Origin: Prochlorococcus sp. AG-335-A05
GTDB lineage: Bacteria > Cyanobacteriota > Cyanobacteriia > PCC-6307 > Cyanobiaceae
Assembly (NCBI GenBank): GCA_003282425.1
Contig: QBZF01000001.1
Coordinates: forward strand, 57,450-121,449
Length of the DNA: 64,000 bases
Reading direction: 5' to 3'
Positions within the stretch are counted from its first letter, which is position 1. Each line of letters begins with the position of its first letter. Positions 26,792-34,358 of this stretch are shown here, one piece after another. The notes under the pieces were generated by a model that did no database searches, was not told the origin of the DNA, and worked only from the letters and a program-made list of their open reading frames with translations. The position numbers and the translations under genes are program-made.

Positions 26792-27100
26792 TTATTTATT
26801 CTCGGATTTTTTGGTATATCTAATCCTTTGAGGAGCCCCTTTTAATCTTTTTATACTTTGTCTTTCTAATGTATCCCGGAAATTCTCGGTATTAATTGTA
26901 GTATCTGATGTTTGTGATTTTGATTCTCTTTTGAGATGATTTTTAATTCCTTGCTGAATTAATACCTTGGCCATATTGCTGACAGTTCTTGATTCGTTCT
27001 CAGCTAAAATATTTAGTTGTTCACAAATCAATTCTGGAAGAACTACTTGTATTCTAGGGGATTTTGGCTTTCCATTAGTTGAGTTTTGGCGGGTTGCCAT
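26792..27100 (-). CDS. Ribbon-helix-helix (CopG/MetJ-like) DNA-binding protein
   Basis: A 102-residue basic protein. Residues 14-55 fit the RHH fold: beta strand PRIQVVLPELICEQL, helix NILAENESRTVSNMAK and helix VLIQQGIKNHLKRES. RHH proteins bind DNA as dimers and often repress their own gene. A near-dyad sequence lies 16 bases upstream of the start (27116-27142) and is a plausible target. No toxin gene is next to it on the same strand, so a toxin-antitoxin role has no support. Its stop codon abuts the end of ktrA. Confidence 0.72.
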   Translation of the reverse strand: MATRQNSTNGKPKSPRIQVVLPELICEQLNILAENESRTVSNMAKVLIQQGIKNHLKRESKSQTSDTTINTENFRDTLERQSIKRLKGAPQRIRYTKKSENK

Positions 27101-27115
27101 TAGTCAAACTGAATA

Positions 27116-27142
27116 ACTGTTACTTATAAGTATACACAGTTA
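27116..27142. promoter_or_regulatory. Dyad-symmetric candidate operator upstream of the RHH gene
   Basis: TACTTATAAGTA (27122-27133) is a perfect 12-bp palindrome, flanked by AACTGT (27116-27121) and ACAGTT (27137-27142). It lies between two divergent genes, 16 bases upstream of the RHH start codon. Dyads of this size are typical of autoregulated RHH genes. Binding is inferred. Confidence 0.5.
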
Positions 27143-27216
27143 GTCAAGGGTAGTATCTTTGTGTATATTAATAGAAAGGATATAAGCCTTTGATTAATTT
27201 GTTCCTTGTGTAAATT

Positions 27217-27555
27217 ATGAAAAATTCAAGAAATCTTGATTCTTCTCAAAGATCAACAATTGATAAAAAGAAAAAAAAATTAATACAGTCTGAGTCTTTA
27301 AGTAACGAGAATTGTGATGTATTAGTATCAGCAGTGATCAGTCCGTATTTGTTGACACATCTGCATCAAATTTTGCAACGTTCTGAATATTATGCTCAGA
27401 AAGATGGAAGGATATCTCATGCTGCTAATTTTGCAAAGCTTAGGAAAGTTCTATGTTTAGATGCAAGAAGTATGGCAGATGCCTCAGCCAAAGAAATAAA
27501 AGATACTGATCATGATTTTTCTATAAATAAAAATAATGAACAAAATGTAGCTTAA
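27217..27555 (+). CDS. Hypothetical protein, divergent from the RHH gene
   Basis: Unrecognised, 112 residues. The N-terminus is basic and low-complexity (RNLDSSQRSTIDKKKKKLIQ). The centre (DVLVSAVISPYLLTHLHQILQRSEYYAQKDGRISHAANFAKLR) is probably helical and ordered. The tail is charged. No membrane segment or signal is seen. It starts 116 bases from the RHH gene and could share its operator. The next gene follows after 35 bases. Confidence 0.65.
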   Translation: MKNSRNLDSSQRSTIDKKKKKLIQSESLSNENCDVLVSAVISPYLLTHLHQILQRSEYYAQKDGRISHAANFAKLRKVLCLDARSMADASAKEIKDTDHDFSINKNNEQNVA

Positions 27556-27590
27556 GGGAATAGTCTATAGATATCAATTAATAGAAACTG

Positions 27591-27821
27591 ATGACTAGTA
27601 ATGTTGAAAAACTCTACAATTTAATAGCTGATGATTCAAGAAAAAAACAAAATTTATTTTTGATGGCTCTTAACAATCCAAAATCAGCTCTTGAAAAAAT
27701 TTGCGAGATTGGTAGAGAAGTAGATATTCAGGTTACTAAAGAAGAGGTAATAGAGTATTTGTCGACTGTTGATGACGAAGCAACTAAATTATGGTTGATC
27801 AAGGCTCGAGGAGGTCTTTAG
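27591..27821 (+). CDS. Nif11-like small protein
   Basis: A 76-residue helical protein whose layout resembles Nif11/leader-peptide-like domains: KLYNLIADDSRKKQNLFLMA, then LNNPKSALEKICEIG, then VDIQVTKEEVIEYLSTV. In that family the NPxxALxxIAxExG-type helix is followed by an 'FDITxEEL'-like turn. It ends LIKARGGL, but no downstream core peptide exists, since the stop follows at once and no lanthionine synthetase is nearby. It is more likely a free-standing Nif11-domain protein than a prochlorosin precursor. The 3' end overlaps a converging small gene by 33 bases. Confidence 0.6.
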   Translation: MTSNVEKLYNLIADDSRKKQNLFLMALNNPKSALEKICEIGREVDIQVTKEEVIEYLSTVDDEATKLWLIKARGGL

Positions 27822-27971
27822 CAAAAGATTTTGCGTAGTTTCTTCTTTTAATGTTGGAGTTTTTCTTCTGTTATAACCTCCACCACCAGCCAATGTCCAA
27901 AAAAACCAGTAACTTGGAATTGCCAATGCTGCAGCTATGAAAATTACCACGATTTGTTCTATTCTTTTCAT
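27789..27971 (-). CDS. Small single-span membrane protein
   Basis: A 60-residue protein. One transmembrane helix near the N-terminus (RIEQIVVIFIAAALAIPSYWFFWTLAG) is followed by GGGYNRRKTPTLKEE and a polar tail. I do not recognise a named family. It ends within the Nif11-like gene on the other strand. Confidence 0.55.
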   Translation of the reverse strand: MKRIEQIVVIFIAAALAIPSYWFFWTLAGGGGYNRRKTPTLKEETTQNLLLKTSSSLDQP

Positions 27972-28041
27972 ATAACAATTTTATTCCACAAAAATTTTTT
28001 TAGTAAAAAGTCTCTAGGTTTGTAAATTCAATTTTTTTAAA

Positions 28042-29664
28042 GTGATTAGATTTGATAATGTAAGTAAAATTTACTCTACTGATGTTGTTCTAAAAAATAT
28101 TAATTGGGAAATTAAAAAGGGAGAAAAGATTGGCTTAGTTGGTTCTAATGGAGCAGGTAAATCTACTCAGTTTAAGATCTTAATTGGAGAGGAGGATCAA
28201 ACAAGTGGACTTGTTCTTAAAGAAGGAAGTCCCAAAATTTCTCACTTAAAACAGGAATTAGATTGTAATTTAAATCAAACAGTCAGAGAAGAATTAGAAA
28301 GTTCTTTTAAAGATATTCAAGTAGTTTCAAATAAACTTCTAGAGATTGAAAATGAAATGAAATTTTTAGAAACTAGTAAAGACTCTGAAAAACTTGATCA
28401 TCTTGTAAATCAACTAGCCAAATTTCAAGAAAAGTTTGAAGTTTTAGGTGGCTACCAAATGAAGGCAGAAGTAGAGAAGATACTGCCAAAACTAGGTTTT
28501 TCTCAGGATGATGCAAACAAATTGGTAGGTAATTTTTCTGGGGGTTGGCAAATGAAAGTTGCTCTTGGAAAAATTATTTTGCAAAAACCTGATTTACTTT
28601 TACTCGATGAGCCAACTAATCATTTAGATTTGGAAACAATTTTTTGGCTAGAAGAATATTTAATATCTCTAAAAATATCAATCATATTAATTAGTCATGA
28701 TCGATATTTTTTAGATAAACTATGTAAAAAGATTATTTTTATTGAAAGAGGAATTTCTGAAACATATAATGGTAATTATTCTTTTTTTATTGAACAAAAG
28801 TCTTTAAATGAAGCAACTCAAAGTAAAGCTTTTGAGTTGCAGCAAAAAGAGATCGAAACACAAAAAAAGTATATTGAAAGATTTCGAGCTAGTGCGACAA
28901 GGAGTACACAGGCTAAAAGTAGGGAGAAGCAATTAAAAAAGATTGTAAAAATTGATGCACCTATTTCAAGACTAAAAGGTCCTTCTTTTAATTTTCCTGA
29001 ATGTCCGCGTTCTGGTAAATTAGTTCTTCAAATTAAGAATTTATCTCATAGTTTTGAAGAAAAAATACTATTATTTGATGTCAATTTAAAGGTTTCTGCG
29101 GGAGAAAAAATAGCAATTTTAGGTCCTAATGGATGTGGTAAATCTACTTTGTTAAAGTTGATTATGAAAAAAATAGAACCTGAAATAGGAGAAGTTAATT
29201 TAGGTAAACATAATATAATTACAAGTTATTATGAGCAAAATCAGGCTGCAGCACTTGCTATTGACAAACAGGTTATTGATTTAATATATTCAAAAGCACC
29301 AGATTGGTCTCAACAAAAAGTAAGGACATTCTTAGGAAGTTTTGGCTTTCATAATGATGCTGTTTTTAAACATGTTCAACAACTTAGTGGTGGCGAAAAA
29401 GCTAGATTAGCATTTGCTTTGATGATAATGAATCCAAGCAATTTTTTACTACTTGATGAACCTACAAATCATTTAGATTTACAATCGAAGGAGAATTTGG
29501 AACTAGCAATAAATAATTATAAGGGAACAGTATTTATTATTTCGCATGATAGATATTTTATTTCTAAAGTTGCGAATAGAATTATTGAAATTAAAGACTC
29601 TAAATTATTATCTTTTAATGGCAATTATGAATATTTTTTAGAGAAGAAAAGAAGTACAAAATAA
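28042..29664 (+). CDS. ABC-F family ATPase
   Basis: A 540-residue soluble protein with two ABC domains and no membrane region. Domain 1 has GSNGAGKSTQFK (near 38), NFSGGWQMKVALGK (near 168) and LLLLDEPTNHLD. Domain 2 has [12 protein letters not shown] (near 365), QLSGGEKARLAFALM (near 450) and LLLDEPTNHLD. The linker of about 60 residues includes ETQKKYIERFRASATRSTQAKSREKQL, the P-site tRNA interaction motif type. ABC-F proteins act on the ribosome, for example Uup/EttA, to relieve stalling. It starts with GTG. Confidence 0.93.
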   Translation: MIRFDNVSKIYSTDVVLKNINWEIKKGEKIGLVGSNGAGKSTQFKILIGEEDQTSGLVLKEGSPKISHLKQELDCNLNQTVREELESSFKDIQVVSNKLLEIENEMKFLETSKDSEKLDHLVNQLAKFQEKFEVLGGYQMKAEVEKILPKLGFSQDDANKLVGNFSGGWQMKVALGKIILQKPDLLLLDEPTNHLDLETIFWLEEYLISLKISIILISHDRYFLDKLCKKIIFIERGISETYNGNYSFFIEQKSLNEATQSKAFELQQKEIETQKKYIERFRASATRSTQAKSREKQLKKIVKIDAPISRLKGPSFNFPECPRSGKLVLQIKNLSHSFEEKILLFDVNLKVSAGEKIAILGPNGCGKSTLLKLIMKKIEPEIGEVNLGKHNIITSYYEQNQAAALAIDKQVIDLIYSKAPDWSQQKVRTFLGSFGFHNDAVFKHVQQLSGGEKARLAFALMIMNPSNFLLLDEPTNHLDLQSKENLELAINNYKGTVFIISHDRYFISKVANRIIEIKDSKLLSFNGNYEYFLEKKRSTK

Positions 29665-29830
29665 CTGTTTATGTTTATCTTTTTAATATTTTATTCTTGT
29701 TTTTTTTTGTTTTGAGGATTAGCTTTTAGAAAACTTTACAATCCTATAGGCAAGATCACTTATTTTTCTTTACAGACTTCATAACTTTGATTAATGTAAT
29801 AATTACGAATTTGTTTTATTGAGAATACTT

Positions 29831-29974
29831 ATGAAAAAGTATGATTTAAAAGAAAGTAAATATGTTACTTCTGATCCGGTGGAAAGTTATTTTGAGTGTA
29901 TTTCTAGTTGTGATATTTCTGATGGTATTTGTATTTCTCAATGTGTAGAAATACTCAGAGACGATAAAAGTTAA
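29831..29974 (+). CDS. 47-residue cysteine-containing small protein
   Basis: A short ORF of 48 codons between the ABC-F gene and the converging htrA. It has an N-terminal basic start, MKKYDLKESK, and four cysteines spaced C-x3-C-x6-C-x3-C in ECISSCDISDGICISQCVEI. Such pairs could bind a metal or form disulfides. It lies in a 317-bp gap. No clear Shine-Dalgarno is seen. Whether it is translated is unproven, but the regular cysteine spacing argues against chance. Confidence 0.5.
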   Translation: MKKYDLKESKYVTSDPVESYFECISSCDISDGICISQCVEILRDDKS

Positions 29975-29981
29975 AAAATTT

Positions 29982-31130
29982 TTATTTTGTTAAATTAGTA
30001 ATATCTATAGGTTTAACTTTTAATTTAATAATTTTATTTTTTCTTTTTAAGGTTATATTTATAAATTTATTAATTCCGTTGTTACTTATTTCATTGATAA
30101 CATCTGAAGAATTATTAATATTTGTTTTTCCCACTTTTAGGATTATGTCATTAATAAAGATTCCGCTCTTCGCAGCAGGGCTATTTGGGACAACGTATCC
30201 TACTTTCACAATACTGTCATTCGTCTCAAAATAATTTTCGTCTATTAAGTTTATTCCAATCATGGGATGTATTACTTTTCCATTTTTTATTAGTTGCGAA
30301 GCGATATCTTTAGCTTTATTTATGGGGATCGCAAAACTTAAGCCTGCCCCAGGGCCTGATCTTATAAGAGTATTAATTCCAATCACTTCTCCCTTACTAT
30401 TTAATAATGGACCCCCAGAATTGCCAGGGTTTATTGCTGCATCTGTCTGAATTAATTCAAACTTTTTATCATATATTCCTAGTTGTGAGACATTTCTATT
30501 TAAATTACTAATTATTCCTAGGGTTACTGTATTTTCTAGTCCAAAAGGATTACCAACAGCTATTGCCCAATCACCAACTTCAATTTTTGTTGAATCACCT
30601 AATTTTGCTTTTGGCCAGGGTCCTTTCCCTTCAAGCTTGATAACAGCTAAATCAGTAAGTAAATCTTGTCCTATTAACTTCCCTTTATATTTTTTTCCAT
30701 TTGATAAACCAACTATTAACTTTTGTGATCTATTAATAACATGTGCATTAGTCATTACGAGACCATCTCCGAATATAAAGCCGCTTCCTTGGCTCTGTTC
30801 TATCCGTGGTTGATTTTCAGGAGGTAATTGTAAGCCGAAGAATCTTTCAAAATATGGATCTAAGAATATTCTTGAATCTCTAGAAAATTGTCTATTTTCA
30901 ACAAATCGTTGAGTGTCAATAGTTACTACTGAAGCCCCTGTTTTCTTTACTGCTTCTGTTATGAAAGATATATTTGAAATTTTAGATTCTTCATTAAGAT
31001 TTTGATTTACTATGGGCTGAGATATTACATTTGATTTATTAATTAGGCCAAGTGTTAAACAGGATAGGAAGAATAGTTTTTTAAAAGAGAATTTTATAAA
31101 TTTTCCTTTTGTGATTGTCTTTGAAAACAT
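29982..31130 (-). CDS. HtrA/DegP-type serine protease
   Basis: A trypsin-like periplasmic or thylakoid-lumenal protease of 382 residues with a signal or anchor sequence at residues 15-36 (FKKLFFLSCLTLGLINKS). The catalytic triad is His in VMTNAHVINRS (near 130), Asp in LTDLAVIKLEG (near 160) and Ser in DAAINPGNSGGPLLNS (near 240). One C-terminal PDZ domain (GYVVPNSPAAKSGIFINDIILKVG) is present. Members degrade damaged proteins under light and heat stress. Confidence 0.93.
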   Translation of the reverse strand: MFSKTITKGKFIKFSFKKLFFLSCLTLGLINKSNVISQPIVNQNLNEESKISNISFITEAVKKTGASVVTIDTQRFVENRQFSRDSRIFLDPYFERFFGLQLPPENQPRIEQSQGSGFIFGDGLVMTNAHVINRSQKLIVGLSNGKKYKGKLIGQDLLTDLAVIKLEGKGPWPKAKLGDSTKIEVGDWAIAVGNPFGLENTVTLGIISNLNRNVSQLGIYDKKFELIQTDAAINPGNSGGPLLNSKGEVIGINTLIRSGPGAGLSFAIPINKAKDIASQLIKNGKVIHPMIGINLIDENYFETNDSIVKVGYVVPNSPAAKSGIFINDIILKVGKTNINNSSDVINEISNNGINKFINITLKRKNKIIKLKVKPIDITNLTK

Positions 31131-31278
31131 TCGTTTATAATTTATTATTTATGTTAGTGATAATTACATAAATCGCTAAAATTATTTGGCAAATAGAAAA
31201 ATATGTTTCTTTAAATTAGCTAAATTTATTTTTTTCGAGCTATTATAGAACATAAGTAATAATAGATTAATACACTAA

Positions 31279-31542
31279 ATGTCTTTCTTATTTCCAATAG
31301 TTTATTCAGCTGCTCTAACCTATTTAGTTTGGAAAGCCTTTAAAGTTATGTCAAATGGTTGGGGGGCACTTGATAAACAACCAAATAGATCTTACAAAAC
31401 AAATATCAAACAAAAGAAATATACTATACATCCTGAACTTCTTGATAAATCTGGAAATATAACTCAAGAAGAATTACTTACAGTAAGGTTTTCTAATGAT
31501 ACAGATTCAACTCTGGAAGAAAAGGGAACTACAACTGATTAA
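31279..31542 (+). CDS. DUF2973-type small protein
   Basis: An 87-residue protein with one N-terminal membrane helix (FLFPIVYSAALTYLVWKAFKVM) and a soluble tail with HPELLDKSGNITQEELLTVRF, the pattern seen in cyanobacterial DUF2973 proteins. Function unknown. It is followed by another conserved small protein 31 bases downstream on the same strand. Confidence 0.72.
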   Translation: MSFLFPIVYSAALTYLVWKAFKVMSNGWGALDKQPNRSYKTNIKQKKYTIHPELLDKSGNITQEELLTVRFSNDTDSTLEEKGTTTD

Positions 31543-31573
31543 ATTCATTTAGAACATTTATAAGGATAAAAAT

Positions 31574-31957
31574 TTGGAATTAAGAACAAAGATTGTCGCT
31601 GGAGTTATTAGATCACTTAAGTTACCGCCTAGGTTCCGTCTTAAAATGGTTAAAGAAGATCCTGTCCGACTTGAATTGAGTCTAACTCCTTCTTATGGAA
31701 AAAATCCTGTAATAGTCGGAATAGTGGAGTCTTTGGATTTAGTTGCTAGGCGAGATAGAGAGGGAAAAATGCCAAGAGATCTACAAGGAACTTGGGATTG
31801 GACTGTTAGACATGGAAAAGTAAGCACTGGAGGTTGGAACCCAATGCTTAAAGAAGCGCTCCAAACTATGTTTGAAACAGGTTTGCCATCGATAATATAT
31901 GAAGAATTAACTGGAGATGAGTACAAGCCAGTTGATGGAATAAGACATGTTAGATAA
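31574..31957 (+). CDS. Hypothetical cyanobacterial protein
   Basis: A 127-residue soluble protein that I do not recognise as a named domain. It has an ordered centre: LSLTPSYGKNPVIVGIVESLD, then QGTWDWTVRHGKVSTGGWNPML. The start is TTG at 31574, preceded by AAGGA (31561-31565). It shares strand with the DUF2973 gene and an HLIP gene. Confidence 0.68.
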   Translation: MELRTKIVAGVIRSLKLPPRFRLKMVKEDPVRLELSLTPSYGKNPVIVGIVESLDLVARRDREGKMPRDLQGTWDWTVRHGKVSTGGWNPMLKEALQTMFETGLPSIIYEELTGDEYKPVDGIRHVR

Positions 31958-32025
31958 ATCATGAATTTTTACATAAATTCAACCTTCAAACGCTAAAATG
32001 TAATTACTTTCTCGAATAAATCATT

Positions 32026-32172
32026 ATGAATGAGAATAATCAACCAAGATTTGGTTTTGTTAACTTTGCAGAAACTTGGAACGGAAGGATGGCAATGATG
32101 GGAATATTGATAGGTTTAGGTACAGAATTGATTACAGGTCAAAGTATTCTAAGACAAATTGGAATTGGTTAA
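32026..32172 (+). CDS. hli: High-light-inducible protein, short form
   Basis: A 48-residue HLIP. The sequence RFGFVNFAETWNGRMAMMGI is followed by GLGTELITGQS. The chlorophyll-binding motif ExxNGRxAMxG is intact. It is much shorter than the 77-residue copy at 3.6 kb, lacking its acidic tail. The role is photoprotection in the thylakoid, and it probably pairs with another one-helix protein. ATG 32026 (or 32030 out of frame) is the start; there is no clear Shine-Dalgarno. Confidence 0.9.
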   Translation: MNENNQPRFGFVNFAETWNGRMAMMGILIGLGTELITGQSILRQIGIG

Positions 32173-32199
32173 ATTTTTTCAAGAAATATTTAAGGACAA

Positions 32200-32526
32200 T
32201 CATTTGATTTCTTCTGCCTTTACTTCAATTGTAGTTTCGCTGGGTTTTTTCAAAATTTCAGAGCTTTTTGAATTTGTATTTTCTAAATCTGCCCCACAAT
32301 TCATGCAGGTATTATCAATTCCTAAAGTCACAGTACCACATTGATTACAAGTATTTACTTTTGACTTTAAGGAATTAAAACTTATCAAGAAAACAGCAAG
32401 TATTAAAAGAGGAATTAAAAATATAAGAAATAAAAGATTTCCGATAAGATTTAAAAAAAAGTTAAATCCAAAAAGGGAAGTTAATATTAAAAAAATTAAA
32501 GAGTAGGTGAATAAACTTTTGTTCAT
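32200..32526 (-). CDS. Membrane protein with zinc-ribbon
   Basis: A 108-residue protein with two membrane helices in residues 5-50 (SLFTYSLIFLILTSLFGFNFF; IGNLLFLIFLIPLLILAVFL). A small zinc ribbon follows, CNQC ... CMNC (near 60-77), ahead of a polar tail. Four cysteines of two CxxC pairs suit zinc binding. The function is unknown. Confidence 0.65.
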   Translation of the reverse strand: MNKSLFTYSLIFLILTSLFGFNFFLNLIGNLLFLIFLIPLLILAVFLISFNSLKSKVNTCNQCGTVTLGIDNTCMNCGADLENTNSKSSEILKKPSETTIEVKAEEIK

Positions 32527-32558
32527 TTTAGAAAAGGTAACATGTGATTCTTTTAGAA

Positions 32559-33518
32559 TTAATTTTTTCTTCTCCTGCTTGTTAAAGACATACTAGCTAT
32601 AACCACACTCCAACATTGTCCAAAATATAAAACAACGCCTAATAGCCAAACCCATAAAGTTAGTACTAAAAAACCTCCAATAAAACCATATGCTTGAAAC
32701 CTTGTCCCAAGGGAAAGAATACTTTTACTAACTGCTAGATTAAGAGTAGTTAGCCCAATTCCAATCAGAATTGAACCAGGGATTAGTGGTTTTAAAGGAA
32801 CTTTTCTACTTGGCAATAGTGCTTGAAGTAATAAAGCCATTAATGAAAATCCTACCAGTGGCAAAGCAAATTGACCAACTTGTAAGAGTGGTAATTTTAT
32901 AATGAATTCAGATATGAAATTACTAGAATTTGATATTTTTTCTAAAACAGTAGTTGGAATCATTCTAAGGTTTGCACTGATTTGATCTAATACCATTAAA
33001 AACCCTATAAAAAATACTACTAAGAAAGCTTCAATTCTGTTCCTAAGAAATCTTGATGCTTGCTCTTTCCAGGCAGAGTTTATTCTTCTTGAAGGCAGCT
33101 CGTCTTCCCAAAGCCTATCTGAACCTCTTTGAAGTGATAAGTAAGCGTTGCCAGCAGTAAATAGTAAAAACATAGCTCCTAAAATACCTGCTCCAAAGCC
33201 TTGGTCAATTAATTTAAATAATGTTGTTTCAACTAATTCAACAACCGATGGAGGTAAAATTTGAGCGGCAACAGATATTATTTGTTGATCTAAACCATCT
33301 TGTTTACCTAGAAACCAAGAAGCTATTGAAAGAGAAATAAGGAGTATTGGAAAGAATGACTGAAGGGTGTAATAAGCAAAAGCAGCGCTTAAATCAATGC
33401 AATCCGATTTACTCCATCTTTCACAAGCTCCCCATAAACTTTTAATAATCCATGTTGTACTGCGCTGCATATTAATTCTCTTCAAATACTTATCCCAAAT
33501 CTTTTTTATTGTATCCAA
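32559..33518 (-). CDS. YihY/virulence factor BrkB family membrane protein
   Basis: A 319-residue inner-membrane protein with about six helices. Family landmarks are DCIDLSAAFAYYTLQSFFPILLI (near 40), ISVAAQILPPSVVELVETT and the C-terminal GTRFQAYGFIGGFLVLTLWVWLLGVVLYFG. These proteins were once annotated as RNase BN but carry no nuclease domain. Their role, perhaps in lipid or envelope transport, is unresolved. The IMPase-like gene is upstream on the same strand. Confidence 0.88.
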   Translation of the reverse strand: MDTIKKIWDKYLKRINMQRSTTWIIKSLWGACERWSKSDCIDLSAAFAYYTLQSFFPILLISLSIASWFLGKQDGLDQQIISVAAQILPPSVVELVETTLFKLIDQGFGAGILGAMFLLFTAGNAYLSLQRGSDRLWEDELPSRRINSAWKEQASRFLRNRIEAFLVVFFIGFLMVLDQISANLRMIPTTVLEKISNSSNFISEFIIKLPLLQVGQFALPLVGFSLMALLLQALLPSRKVPLKPLIPGSILIGIGLTTLNLAVSKSILSLGTRFQAYGFIGGFLVLTLWVWLLGVVLYFGQCWSVVIASMSLTSRRRKN

Positions 33519-33558
33519 TAGGGATATTTTTCAAGTCTTTTATATATTTATGATGCAA

Positions 33559-34356
33559 CTAATTTTCCAATAATAAATTACCCCATGGTCTTAATACTTT
33601 CATTTTTTCTTTTGTTCTTGAGGCAATTAAGGGAAAATTAGTATCTTGTAAATCTTGTTTTGCAGTTAAATGCATAGGGTTTATTTCTAACCACTCAATT
33701 GAACAATTTAGCTCCTCAAGTAATAGCCATGCTGCTGCAATGTCCCATATTTTAGGAGTTGATTCTATTGCTCCAAAAGTTTGTCCCATTGCAACGCTTG
33801 TTAAATTTAAACTGGATACACCAAGAAGTCTTATTTTTCCAGGAAATATAGAACTAGGATTTTTTTGTAAAATTTTAATAGATCTACTGCATAAAGATAC
33901 GCATTCACTTTTTTGATTATTATTAACCTCAATTTTCTTGTTGTTAAGCCAAACACCTTCTCCTTTGATTGCTACAAATGTTTTCTTTAGTGTAGGAATG
34001 ATTAAAAAAGAAGATTGAGGGGCGCCATCCACAAATCTTGCTACCGAAATAGACCAATAAGGAATTCCTGCAGCAAAATTTGTCGTCCCATCAAGAGGAT
34101 CTACTATCCAATAAGCATTTGTATTAGGAACTAACTTTCCTCCCTCTTCACTTAGAACCCCTTCATTTGGAGCAATTTTAGATAGAGCCTCTACTATCGT
34201 TTTATCGCTCCATAAATCACAACTTGTGATTAAGGAACCATCTGACTTGTTGCTAGCACTGATGTTTCCAAAATCTTTTAATTGGCGATCACTAACCAAT
34301 TCAAATAAAGACTCTAAATCTTTTAACTGTTGACTGGTTAAAATATTTTTATTCAT
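33559..34356 (-). CDS. Inositol monophosphatase family phosphatase
   Basis: A 265-residue Mg-dependent phosphatase. Metal-binding motifs are EEGGKLV (near 70), WIVDPLDGTTNFAAG (near 85) and IWDIAAAWLLLEEL (near 205). The family in cyanobacteria covers inositol-1-phosphate, histidinol phosphate and PAP hydrolysis; the substrate cannot be set from sequence. It sits between tolC (two-base gap upstream) and the YihY-family gene. Confidence 0.85.
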   Translation of the reverse strand: MNKNILTSQQLKDLESLFELVSDRQLKDFGNISASNKSDGSLITSCDLWSDKTIVEALSKIAPNEGVLSEEGGKLVPNTNAYWIVDPLDGTTNFAAGIPYWSISVARFVDGAPQSSFLIIPTLKKTFVAIKGEGVWLNNKKIEVNNNQKSECVSLCSRSIKILQKNPSSIFPGKIRLLGVSSLNLTSVAMGQTFGAIESTPKIWDIAAAWLLLEELNCSIEWLEINPMHLTAKQDLQDTNFPLIASRTKEKMKVLRPWGNLLLEN

Positions 34357-34358
34357 GT

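Noticed and set aside
26792-27100. RHH gene as the antitoxin of a toxin-antitoxin pair
   Set aside because: No toxin-like gene follows on the same strand; the neighbours are KtrA (other strand) and unknown proteins.
27591-27821. Nif11-like gene as a prochlorosin (lanthipeptide) precursor
   Set aside because: No Cys/Ser/Thr core peptide after the GG, and no LanM or transporter is nearby.
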